Below are positions 43,374 through 52,100 of a DNA stretch of 64,000 nt, piece after piece. Origin of the DNA: Bifidobacterium polysaccharolyticum (GTDB taxonomy: Bacteria; Actinomycetota; Actinomycetes; Actinomycetales; Bifidobacteriaceae). A program made the position numbers and the translations under genes. Under the pieces are notes generated by a model that searched no databases, was not told where the DNA came from, and saw only the letters and a program-made list of their open reading frames with translations. Location: assembly GCF_016101585.1 (NCBI RefSeq), contig NZ_JACFQG010000001.1, positions 1-64,000 on the forward strand. Reading direction: 5' to 3'. Every line of letters begins with the position of its first letter. The first letter of the stretch is position 1.

Positions 43374-46151
43374 TCAAGAACGCTCACGCCTGGAGTCTGG
43401 GTGGTCCTGTTGGTCTGATTGGGCATGCTCTGGTTCCTTATCCTGTTGCGATTGTTGCGAATAGTTGTCAAGCTGATCATCAAGATCTACTGGCAGGGGT
43501 TTGGCTGGGTGAAGAGCCGGTATATGTGGGTTTTTACGGGTGGGCTCGCCAATATGGTTCCTGTCTGAGTTGAGGCTCTTGTTTGGGGAATCGGCAGTGT
43601 CAATGTTTGAGCGCAAACCGGTGCTGGAACTGTGACGCAGGACGGTGAGCAGTTGTCGCATGCGAGCCAGGGCCTGGCGTCCTTGAGAAGCAATGTCGCC
43701 GAAGGCTTGCGCTACCTGCTCTGGGGGAGGGTTCACCCCCTTGACTTGATAATGGTTCAACTCGGAGATGGCTTTGGTAGTGGATGCAATAACTGTATTC
43801 AGGGTTGCAGCCACTTCTACCTGCATGGTAGAGCCAATGAGTTCGCGCTCTTGATTGGCTGCCAGAGCCTGGCTTTCCTGCAGGGTCTGGTTTAGCGCGC
43901 GCTCGCGTTCCTGCTGTAGGAGCAGGACTGAACCACGAGTACGTCGGCGTGAGGCAATCAGCATGGTCAGCAGACAGATCAAGGCCGGTGCGGCCATCAC
44001 TATGAAAAGTGTTAAATGGGATTCAGAGAAAGATGATTCTGCCGGGCCTTCTATCATGTAGGCCAGAATGGTTGGGCACCCTTGGTTATTGGCTACACAT
44101 CTGACAGCCCATAAAACCGTATCCGTGATGACCGCCAACGGAGCCCACCGCCTGGTGGTGTATTTGCCGTAAACCATTGCTGAATAGACGGCGACTGGGG
44201 ATAAGACTGCAGCTTCTGGCAGCCAGGGCGAGAAGAGCAGCAGCAGGGTGGCAACTGCAGACACTATAGCGGCGCAAATGCCGGGACGGACCCTGCGCAC
44301 AATCAGGGGCAAAGCAATACCTAGCGTGGCGATGATCCTTACTGGTCGGCCCGGATCATATTGTCGCGTGACAGGTGCTATAGCAAGAGCTTGACCTGGA
44401 TTCTCTACCAGTACTAGTCCGATTACCAAACCCAGGTCGGCCGTCAATGGATGGCGTTGAAACCAGACGAAGAGCGTGGAGACAATCGAGCGCAGGGACC
44501 ATTGAGCTTGTCGATTGGCACGTATCTCCGCTTCAGAGTCTGATTTTGGCGGAGTGGCAAAAGGAATCCACGCTTGGAGGTGGTAACCGCCTTCTGGTTC
44601 GGAACCTGTTTGAAGGTCGCCTCCAAGAGAAGTCAGTCGTTCGCGCATCCCTAAAAGACCGAAACCTGAATGCGCAGGTCGCTCCATCTGCGGCGGAGAA
44701 TCTGAATTGGTAGAGGCATGGTCAAATGGGCGGTCGTCAATGGTTAGACACAAACCGTCCGTGAGCCACTGTTCTTCAACTAGCACAGCCGAAGCCGGAG
44801 CGGCATGCTTGCGAACATTGGTCAATGCTTCTTGCAGGACCCGGTAAGCAGTTATGGCGCGGCTGCGATCCAGCTTTTCTGGGCATGGTCGGCCTTTAAT
44901 GCGTCGGCTGAATTGGGATTTCGGCTGAGCAAGTCGGGCGGCATCTATCAGGTCTGACCATGATTTATAGCTGGTCGGCGGATTGTTTGAAGAGGTGGTA
45001 ACCGAGGGACAGGTACGCGCATTGTTGGCCGTATCCATGTTGGCCTTGGCAGTGTTGGCAGCTGGAATCTCTTTGATTGTGTGAAGATGGTCGCTGGCTT
45101 GGCTCGGCTGAGTGCAATCTGTTCCGGCTGGATTCAGATTATGAGCGTTCGCGGATTGACTAGCGGAATTCGTTTGGGCAGTTGCTTGAGATTGGTCAGG
45201 CGGCTGAATATGGGCTGGGTCCGTTGGTGGTGGGGAAGAAGAGTGTTGGCCTGGAAGAGAATCAGCTGTCTTTTGGCTGGTTTCGGGTGCAGGGTTGGTT
45301 GGAGTCTTGAGTTTGCCGAAGAGCGAGCTCAGCTCACGTAGGGCGCGACGGCTCTCTTGATCGATGGTGCGCATGGTCTTAAGAGCAAGGTGCGCATCGG
45401 CAGTGGCTGCGTACCTGCCGGCATCTGCCTGCACAATGACAATGGACAGAGTGTGGGCGACTACATCGTGCATGTCACGCGCTATGCGGGCCCGCTCAGC
45501 GCTGGCAGACAGGGCCGCGCTTTGCTCTGCCTGCAGGGCCAAGGCGTGGTTGCGTCGCCGGGCCTCATCAATGGCATCCCTTCTGGTCCGCGTCCAGTAG
45601 GCTGCAACGATGGCTATGAGTAGCAGAAGCCCCTCGATCAGTAAATTCGATAGGAAGGTGATTGCCAGATCTTTGAATGAGGTCGGCAACATTGAGATGT
45701 GGTCCGGCCACGTCTTGCCTGGAGGCAGAAACCCCAAATCGACCAATGTGAAGATAAGGCAGGATAGGGGCGTCATGACCCAGGCCACAGTCAGATAGAG
45801 TCGGCGCCAGGATGGACGTCCGTAGAGCAGACAGGAATAGACCATCACCAGGCAGACTGCGTCGGAGAGCATGATGGCAGGTCCCAACAGGAGCTGAGCC
45901 AGAGCCACAGCGACGAAGAGCCCGGCTGCTACGTTCGGGAATCGGCGACGGATAACGACAGGGGCTATGAGCAGGACCGTCCACATCAGGATCAGGTTTT
46001 CCTGCAAGGGGATCAGGGCCCCATCTCGTAGATTGGCGCTGGAGCCGCTCACCAGCAGAAACAAAAGGATGGCGAAGAGGGCGTCAGTCAGTAGCATTCG
46101 ATTATTGGACCTGGTGATTGGTCGCTGCGCTGTTTGACTGACTGTGTTCAT
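43374..46151 (-). CDS. Sensor histidine kinase with a second, degenerate kinase-like half
   Basis: A 925-residue NarX/DesK-type (HPK7) kinase. Residues ~20-190 hold five to six membrane helices; the dimerisation helix reads ERARIARDMHDVVAHTLSIV with phospho-acceptor His 228. A ~110-residue Pro/Gln/Ser/Asn-rich linker (~285-395) interrupts the catalytic region. The ATPase domain then follows, with N-box EALTNVRKHA (441-450) and SGFGLLGMRERL (495-506). After ~540 a second membrane domain begins (four to five helices, ~555-720). It leads to a helix reading QERELIGSTMQVEVAATLNT, which aligns with the DHp motif but lacks the histidine, and no second ATPase domain follows. The C-terminal ~80 residues are low complexity. 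Normal kinases of this class are ~380-450 residues. Confidence 0.88.
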   Translation of the reverse strand: MNTVSQTAQRPITRSNNRMLLTDALFAILLFLLVSGSSANLRDGALIPLQENLILMWTVLLIAPVVIRRRFPNVAAGLFVAVALAQLLLGPAIMLSDAVCLVMVYSCLLYGRPSWRRLYLTVAWVMTPLSCLIFTLVDLGFLPPGKTWPDHISMLPTSFKDLAITFLSNLLIEGLLLLIAIVAAYWTRTRRDAIDEARRRNHALALQAEQSAALSASAERARIARDMHDVVAHTLSIVIVQADAGRYAATADAHLALKTMRTIDQESRRALRELSSLFGKLKTPTNPAPETSQKTADSLPGQHSSSPPPTDPAHIQPPDQSQATAQTNSASQSANAHNLNPAGTDCTQPSQASDHLHTIKEIPAANTAKANMDTANNARTCPSVTTSSNNPPTSYKSWSDLIDAARLAQPKSQFSRRIKGRPCPEKLDRSRAITAYRVLQEALTNVRKHAAPASAVLVEEQWLTDGLCLTIDDRPFDHASTNSDSPPQMERPAHSGFGLLGMRERLTSLGGDLQTGSEPEGGYHLQAWIPFATPPKSDSEAEIRANRQAQWSLRSIVSTLFVWFQRHPLTADLGLVIGLVLVENPGQALAIAPVTRQYDPGRPVRIIATLGIALPLIVRRVRPGICAAIVSAVATLLLLFSPWLPEAAVLSPVAVYSAMVYGKYTTRRWAPLAVITDTVLWAVRCVANNQGCPTILAYMIEGPAESSFSESHLTLFIVMAAPALICLLTMLIASRRRTRGSVLLLQQERERALNQTLQESQALAANQERELIGSTMQVEVAATLNTVIASTTKAISELNHYQVKGVNPPPEQVAQAFGDIASQGRQALARMRQLLTVLRHSSSTGLRSNIDTADSPNKSLNSDRNHIGEPTRKNPHIPALHPAKPLPVDLDDQLDNYSQQSQQDKEPEHAQSDQQDHPDSRRERS

Positions 46152-46620
46152 GGAATCAACAATATTCGGGGACAGCGGGAGGTGCCATCAGTCCGAGGGA
46201 TGATGAGGTCAAACGTGGTCCCAGGCTGTCGCAAGGTGGATGAGCCGGAGCAGTTGTAAGATGTATTTAACACTGGCGATAAGAACAGATTCAGTGCTTG
46301 AATTCAGTTGGCAACAAAAGCGGATTTAGGACTTGCTCTCAGTTGGCAATGAGTCTAAATTCCACATTTGCACTCAACTGGCAACAAGTATGCATCCCAT
46401 ATTCATCCATCCAGCCTCTATCGCACAGATACCAGTCAGGCCGACGAATCGTCGTGCATTTTTCGCAACGGTTCATCGGCCTGACAACGCAGGGGAGGGA
46501 GTCAGCAGCGCTCTACCTGTCTAATCGTTGGACCCTGACCAGCGGACCCTGGTTACAAGACCCCGGTGGTCAGGATTCCGATGGCTCGACCTTGATGGCT
46601 CCGACCACGAACGCCCAGAC
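46152..46620. other. Upstream region of the sensor kinase
   Basis: About 470 bp without a supported gene. The ORF at 46298-46660 reads through direct repeats in shifting frames and is rejected. The region contains the 35-bp repeats listed separately. Confidence 0.5.
46270..46409. repeat. Four degenerate 35-bp direct repeats
   Basis: The core CAGTTGGCAA (variants CAACTGGCAA and ACACTGGCGA) starts at 46270, 46305, 46340 and 46375, an exact 35-base period. The middle two copies are best conserved at the core and the rest of each unit is only loosely similar. GTTGGCAAC is a near-palindrome (GTTG-G-CAAC). They lie 120-260 bp upstream of the sensor kinase start, on the side where its promoter should be. 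Confidence 0.65.
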
Positions 46621-47604
46621 TCAGGAGAAACGTAGCCTAATCTGCTCGGCCGTGCCGTAGGAGGCCTGCGCCCCCTGCCCGGTGGCAGCGTAGGCGGAGA
46701 CGTAGGAGGCCAGCTGGGCGGCCTGCACCAGGGTCATGTCGGAGGCCAGGCCGGCCAGCACGGTGCCCATGAAGGCATCCCCGCAGCCAGTGGTGTCCAC
46801 GGCGTCCACATGCACGGCGTGAATCCGGTAGGTCTGGCCATGGTCCAGCACCATGGACCCCTCGCCGCCCAGGGTGACGATGGCCCGATGGAAGCCGAAG
46901 TCCTGCATGGTCTGGTTGATCCGGTCCCAGTCGGCCCCCAGCCAGTCGCCGTCCTCGGGCTCGTCGATGCCCAGCAGCTGGGCCATCTCATGCTCGTTGA
47001 CCAGGATCAGGTCGGAGTTGGCGATCAGGTCGGTGGGCAGGTCGGCGCGGAAGGGGGAGTCGTTGAGCAGCACGGTCATGTCGGCCTCGTGGCCCATGCG
47101 CGCGGCCTCGGTGACCGTCTCGATGGGGCTCTCCAGGCACAAGCCCAGCACCTTGGCCGAGGTCAGGGCCTGGCGGGAGCGGTGGGCGTAGTCCACATCC
47201 ACCTTGCCGTTGGAGCCGGGGGAGTAGACGATGGTGTTCTCACCACGCGCATCCACGGTGATGACTGTGGTCCCGCTGGCTCCTGGAACGGTCATCACAT
47301 GGGAGACATCCACCCCGGCGTTGCCCAGCTGCCCCAGCAGAAAGTCGGCGTTTGAGTCGGATCCGACGGCCCCGAAGAGCCGTACCTGAGCGCCGATGCG
47401 GGCCGCGGTCGCCGCCTGGTTGGCCGACTTGCCCCCGGGCAGCACCTGCAGGGGACCCCCGTTGATGGTCTCGCCGGGCTTGGGCAGCCGGTCGGTGTTG
47501 ACGGTGTAGTCCGCATTCATGGACCCGACCACCGAGATGGATCCCTTGATGGTATCCAATCCCTTGAGCACCTGGTCAGATGCCGCCGCCATATCTTGAA
47601 TCAT
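46621..47604 (-). CDS. rbsK: Ribokinase (PfkB family)
   Basis: ATG 47604 has GGAG six bases upstream; the longer frame to 47646 is rejected. The 327-residue product has the PfkB signatures VVGSMNADYTVNTDRLPKPG, LPGGKSANQAATAARIG and VDTTGCGDAFMGTVLAG (catalytic Asp near 280). It phosphorylates ribose or a related sugar at the 5 position. It is 54 bp downstream of the LacI gene on the same strand, forming a regulator-kinase operon without transporter genes in this window. Confidence 0.93.
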   Translation of the reverse strand: MIQDMAAASDQVLKGLDTIKGSISVVGSMNADYTVNTDRLPKPGETINGGPLQVLPGGKSANQAATAARIGAQVRLFGAVGSDSNADFLLGQLGNAGVDVSHVMTVPGASGTTVITVDARGENTIVYSPGSNGKVDVDYAHRSRQALTSAKVLGLCLESPIETVTEAARMGHEADMTVLLNDSPFRADLPTDLIANSDLILVNEHEMAQLLGIDEPEDGDWLGADWDRINQTMQDFGFHRAIVTLGGEGSMVLDHGQTYRIHAVHVDAVDTTGCGDAFMGTVLAGLASDMTLVQAAQLASYVSAYAATGQGAQASYGTAEQIRLRFS

Positions 47605-47658
47605 GTTTCTCCGTTCCTTGATGAGCTTGTCCGCCTTGATGATCACACTGTGACAGGT

Positions 47659-48693
47659 TCAGGGATCCTGGCCGGTGTGCGCGGGCGGGCGCCCCACCGA
47701 GGCGCAGTGGCGGTAGCTGGTCTGCAACCGGACCGACCGCACGGGCGAGCCTGCCATCAGAGCCAGGAGCATGTCCACGCAGCGGATGCCCATGGTGTCG
47801 ACCTGCTGGGAGATGGTCGACACTGCCGGGGTCAGGATGCGGAAGACGGGCAGGTCGTCGAAGGTGATCATGGACAGGTCCTCGCCGATGCTGATTCCTC
47901 GGGACTGGGTCGTTTTGATGGCGCGTATGGCCTCCAGGGAGGATCCGAAGAGCACCCCGGTGATTCCCTGCCGGGCCCAGAGGTGGATCATGTCGGGGTC
48001 GAAGGTCCCGGGCTCTACCTGGTCGGCCAGGGGGTCGTCCATGCCCTCGATGCCTGCCAGCAGGTTCCGGTAGACGTCCAGGCGTTCCTGGAAGGTGGCC
48101 GATGCTTTGAGAGGGCCGGGCACCAGGGTGATGCGTCGGTGGCCCCGGGTGTGCAGATCCTCAAGGGCCTGCCGCAGGCCGGGTTCGGGGTCGGCGTCCA
48201 CGCAGGGGATGGTCCGCCCGTCGCGACCGGCGGCACCCTCGGCGGCACGGTCCACGCAGACCAGGGGCAGTCCGCGTCTGGTCAGCTCTTCCAGAGTATG
48301 TGAGGAACGCGGCCCGGGCACGATGATGGCTCCGTCAATGTGCTGGCCCAGCAGATTGCGCACCTGGGCCCGGTCTTCGCCTGGGTCGCCCTGGATTGAG
48401 GTGCAGATCAGGGTCTGGAAGCCGTGGTTGAGCAGCTGGCCCTGGATCAGATAGGCCAGGTCTGCGAAGTAGGAGTTGCGGATGTCGGGGATGAGCAGGC
48501 CGATGGTGCGCGAGTGGGCGGAGTGCATGGATCGGGCTCGGGAGTCCGGCACATAGTGCAGGTCGTGGATGACCTGGTTGATGCGCTGTCGAGTGGCAGG
48601 GGAGATGCGCCCGGAGTCGTTAAGGGCTCGGGAGACCGTCGATACGGAGACACCGGCCCGTTGGGCCACATCCCTGATCGTCGCGTACGCCAT
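47659..48693 (-). CDS. LacI-family regulator (RbsR-like) of the ribokinase operon
   Basis: Starts at the second of two adjacent ATG codons (48693), five bases from AAAGG; the first ATG (48696) is too close. 344 residues: helix-turn-helix TIRDVAQRAGVSVSTVSRAL, hinge PDSRARSMHSAHSRTIGLLI and a sensor domain with MITFDDLPVFRILTPAVSTI. Operon with rbsK suggests ribose-responsive control. A perfect palindrome lies 112 bp upstream. Confidence 0.92.
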   Translation of the reverse strand: MAYATIRDVAQRAGVSVSTVSRALNDSGRISPATRQRINQVIHDLHYVPDSRARSMHSAHSRTIGLLIPDIRNSYFADLAYLIQGQLLNHGFQTLICTSIQGDPGEDRAQVRNLLGQHIDGAIIVPGPRSSHTLEELTRRGLPLVCVDRAAEGAAGRDGRTIPCVDADPEPGLRQALEDLHTRGHRRITLVPGPLKASATFQERLDVYRNLLAGIEGMDDPLADQVEPGTFDPDMIHLWARQGITGVLFGSSLEAIRAIKTTQSRGISIGEDLSMITFDDLPVFRILTPAVSTISQQVDTMGIRCVDMLLALMAGSPVRSVRLQTSYRHCASVGRPPAHTGQDP

Positions 48694-48804
48694 CATGGCC
48701 TTTCGTCGAAGTGGTCGGCCGCCGGGCCGGACTGCCTACCTCGGCGGTTGCCTGACCGCCGCCATGGGCAGGCGAACGGTTCTGACAGCCTTCAGTTATA
48801 TCAG

Positions 48805-48822
48805 TGCGGTAACGATACCGCA
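48805..48822. promoter_or_regulatory. LacI-type operator palindrome
   Basis: TGCGGTAACGATACCGCA: 7-bp perfect arms around a 4-base centre. Its position 112 bp upstream of the LacI start and its form fit an autoregulatory operator for the LacI-rbsK operon. Confidence 0.65.
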
Positions 48823-49132
48823 ACTTTTACAGCATGGCCCGTCAAGGCTTGGCTATGAGTGAAGGCGGGCGAGGCTGAATGCTCGAGGATGAGGCTGTTG
48901 TTTGCGCGAGTATGCTGGGGTAGGGAGATGAACAGCGGCCGGGCTGGCTGGGGGCTGTTAAGCCTCCTGACCGACCTGGCCGTGTTTCCTCCTCTGCCAG
49001 GCAGGGGCGGGGGCGTGCATGCCTGCCCTCGGTTTCCGCCTGCGGAAGTGTGGTGAGGCGCGGGAGGGAAGTGTTGGCTCTCTTGGGGTTTGAGCCTTAA
49101 GTGACACTTTTCCTCCCCGCTCCCCATATATG

Positions 49133-49169
49133 GGCCGGGGGCGTGGGGATTGATACGCCGCCCCCGGCC
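49133..49169 (-). terminator. GC-rich hairpin after the RCC1-repeat gene
   Basis: GGCCGGGGGCG (49133-49143) and CGCCCCCGGCC (49159-49169) are perfect reverse complements with a 15-base loop, 5 bp beyond the stop of the minus-strand RCC1 gene. No T-run follows, as is frequent for high-GC terminators. Confidence 0.6.
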
Positions 49170-49173
49170 GTTC

Positions 49174-52100
49174 TCACCCGTGCGAAGCAAGTGAGAGACT
49201 ATGTGTTTCCCTCCGGTGGCGGCGTGATGCCAGGACCCCGCCCATGCCGGTCATGCCGGTGGCCAGGGCGAGCAGGATGCCTTCCCCCCCAGCATTGGGG
49301 AGCACACCTGCGGGAAGGTACGTGTATTGGAGGGAGGTGTCCGGCGTTTTGGGTGCGCCGCCCAGCGTGTAGTCCACGTTGACCGTGACCGTGCCCGGCG
49401 CGTGTGCGGACGTCGTCACGGTCACGCTGCTGCCATCGCCGCGCGTCAGCCCTGATGCGGGGGTCTGGTCGAATCTGACCCCGGTGATCACCAGCTGCAG
49501 GTTGAACGACACCGGCACAGGAGCAGGATTCTGAGCTTTACTGTTATATTGCCCTGTGGGAATGCTGTCGTTGCCGAGCTGGCCATTCTCGTTGTCCCCC
49601 CATGCGTAGGCGTTGCCGTCGCTGCCTACGGCTAGCGAATGCTGGTATCCGGCGCTGACCTGTTCGGCTTGCAGTCCTTTGCTCTTGTCCTTGGGGCTGG
49701 AGGGGTCGCGCACGCGCATAGGAGCAGGATTCGTGTCACCCCACCAGATGGCGATGTTGATGCCGAGCACGCCCTTCTGGTTGGACCCCCATGCGTAGGC
49801 GTTGCCGTCGCTGCCCACGGCCAGCGAATAATTGTTCCCGCCGCTGACCTGTGTGTAGGTGAAGTCCGCGGGAGTGTCTGCAGGCGACATGACTTTGACC
49901 GGCGTAGTCCGGCGGGTTGTCGTCCCGTCGCCGATCTGGCCAGTGTCGTTATATCCCCATGCGTAGGCGTTGCCGTCGCTGCCCACGGCCAGCGCATGAT
50001 AGCCTCCGGCGCTGACCTGTGTGTAGGTGAAGTCCGCGGGCGTGTCTGCAGGCGACATGACTTTGACCGGCGTAGTCCGGCGGGTTGTCGTCCCGTCGCC
50101 GATCTGGCCTTTGTCGTTTTCTCCCCATGCGTAGGCGTTGCCGTCGCTGCCCAGGGCCAGCGAATAATAGACTCCGGCGCTGACCTGTGTGTAGGTGAAG
50201 TCCGCGGGCGTGCCTGCAGGCTTCTTCACTTTGACCGGCGTAGTCCGGCGGGTTGTCGTCCCGTCGCCGATCTGGCCGGAGTAGTTATGTCCCCATGCGT
50301 AGGCGTTGCCGTCGCTGCCCAGGGCCAGCGAATGATAGGCTCCGCCGCTGACCTGTGTGTAGGTGAAGTCCGCGGGCGTGCCTGCAGGCTTCTTCACTTT
50401 GACCGGTGTCGTCCGGGGGGAAGTGTTGTCCGTCCCGTCGCCGATCTGGCCTTTGCTGTTTTCTCCCCATGCGTAGGCGTTGCCGTCGCTGCCCAGGGCC
50501 AGCGAATGCCGACTTCCGGCGCTGACCTGCACGTAGGTGAAATCCATAGGTGTGTCTGCAGGCTTCGGCACCGGGGCGGGCGTGTTCCGCTGGTCGGGCT
50601 TGTCGATGCCGAGCTGGCCATAGTAGTTGCTTCCCCATGCCCAGGCGTTGCCGTCGCTGCCCACAGCCAATGAAAAGCCATAGCTGATCGAACTGTCGTA
50701 CATTGATCCGCTGACCTGGGTGAACCTAATGCCTCGGCTGGTGTCTGGCGGGGTGATGGTGGTGGTTTCGTTGCCGAGGCGGCTACCCTGGTCGGGGTTG
50801 ATTTTCCACGTGTTGTCGGGGTCTTTGAATGTCCATCTGGCGGTGAGGGTGAGGCTCTTGGTGACGGGCTTGCTGAAGTCGTAGGCGACTTCCCCGGTGA
50901 ACCATCCGTCGAACAGGTAGCCTTCACGCGCAGGGTCGGGGGAGGGTCGTTTCACCCTGCCGTTTGGAGTGGAGACGTTCTGGTCTGCTGGTTCGGGGTT
51001 TCCCCCGCCCGTATCGAAGTGGACCGTGAACGTGGATCTTGGTTCGGCGCCTCGTGTCAGCGGCTGGTCGACCGTGTAGTTGAGGTTTTTGGTGAAGGGT
51101 TGGCCGTCCTGTCTGCCGACGATGAGAACAGTGGTTGGTCCCGGCTTGCTGGCGGGCATGTCTGTCTGCCAGGCGTCGTTGTTCTTAGTGAGATTGAGCG
51201 GCTGGCCGTTCAGGCTGGCTGACTCCAGGATGGACGCTGTGGTGGTGCTGACTCTTGCTGGCTTGCCGGGCTGTCCCTGCCCGTCCACGTCCCACGTGAA
51301 CATGCTGCCTTGCCGGTCAATGGCGGTGATCCTGCTGCCGGTGCTTGCGGCCTGCATATACCGCTTGTTCCCGTCGTCCGCGCGCATGGGTGCTTCGCCG
51401 GGCTGCCAGGACCATACGTGGCCCTCCGTGTCGGTGATAACGGCCTGGCTATCATTGGCTGTAATCGAGTTGGTTTTTATGTTTGCCGGCAGGTTGACGG
51501 CTGTGGGACTGGTCGTGTTGTCGGCCAGGTAACGGATCCGCCTTTCCGTGTCCAGGAGGAGGAACCCCTGGTTGAGGGCATGGGCCTGGATGATGCGCAT
51601 TCCCGGGTCCTGCTTGATGCGCGCGGGCTTGGCGCTTCCGGTATTGGCCGTCTCCCAGGTCCAGGCCTGCCCGTCAGCGTCCACGATGAGGATCCGGCCG
51701 GGGGAGGCGATGGCGGTCACGGCCTGCGCCTTTCCGGGCAGGCTGGTCTCGGCTTGTTTTGTGAATTTCGGGTTCGGCTCCTGGCTGCCGGCATCCCTGG
51801 TCTGATAGGCGTGGGCCTGTCCCTGCTGGTCCACGGCCAGGAGTCGATTATCGTTCATGCCGATGCTGGTGAATTTGGTGTCCTGTCCGGTGTCGAGGAT
51901 CGTGGGCGTCGCTTGACCGCTGTTCCAGGTGTAGATCCGCTGGTCGGATCCCAAGGCGGCCTGCCGGTGGCTGCCGGCTGCGGCCTGCAGGTAGCGGAAC
52001 CCGTCGGCAGCATGGGTGGGGAGAGGAAATTGCACAGGTGTGCTGTCCTGCGTCCAGGTGTAGATGCGGCCGTCGCCGGTCAGGCCGGCAATCTGGTTTC

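Larger units (their letters stand above)
48694..49173. other. Intergenic region upstream of the LacI-rbsK operon
   Basis: A 480-bp gap with no gene. It contains the LacI palindrome (48805-48822) and the GC-rich hairpin after the RCC1 gene, both listed separately. The remainder (48823-49132) shows only short palindromes such as CTGCCAGGCAG near 49000. Confidence 0.5.

Noticed and set aside
46270-46409. 35-bp periodic repeats as a small CRISPR array
   Set aside because: Conserved part is only ~10 bp, spacers would be similar to each other, there are no cas genes and the units are imperfect.
49639-50673. Plus-strand ORF of 344 codons with repeats
   Set aside because: Repeats are the reverse complement of RCC1 units; no independent evidence for translation.
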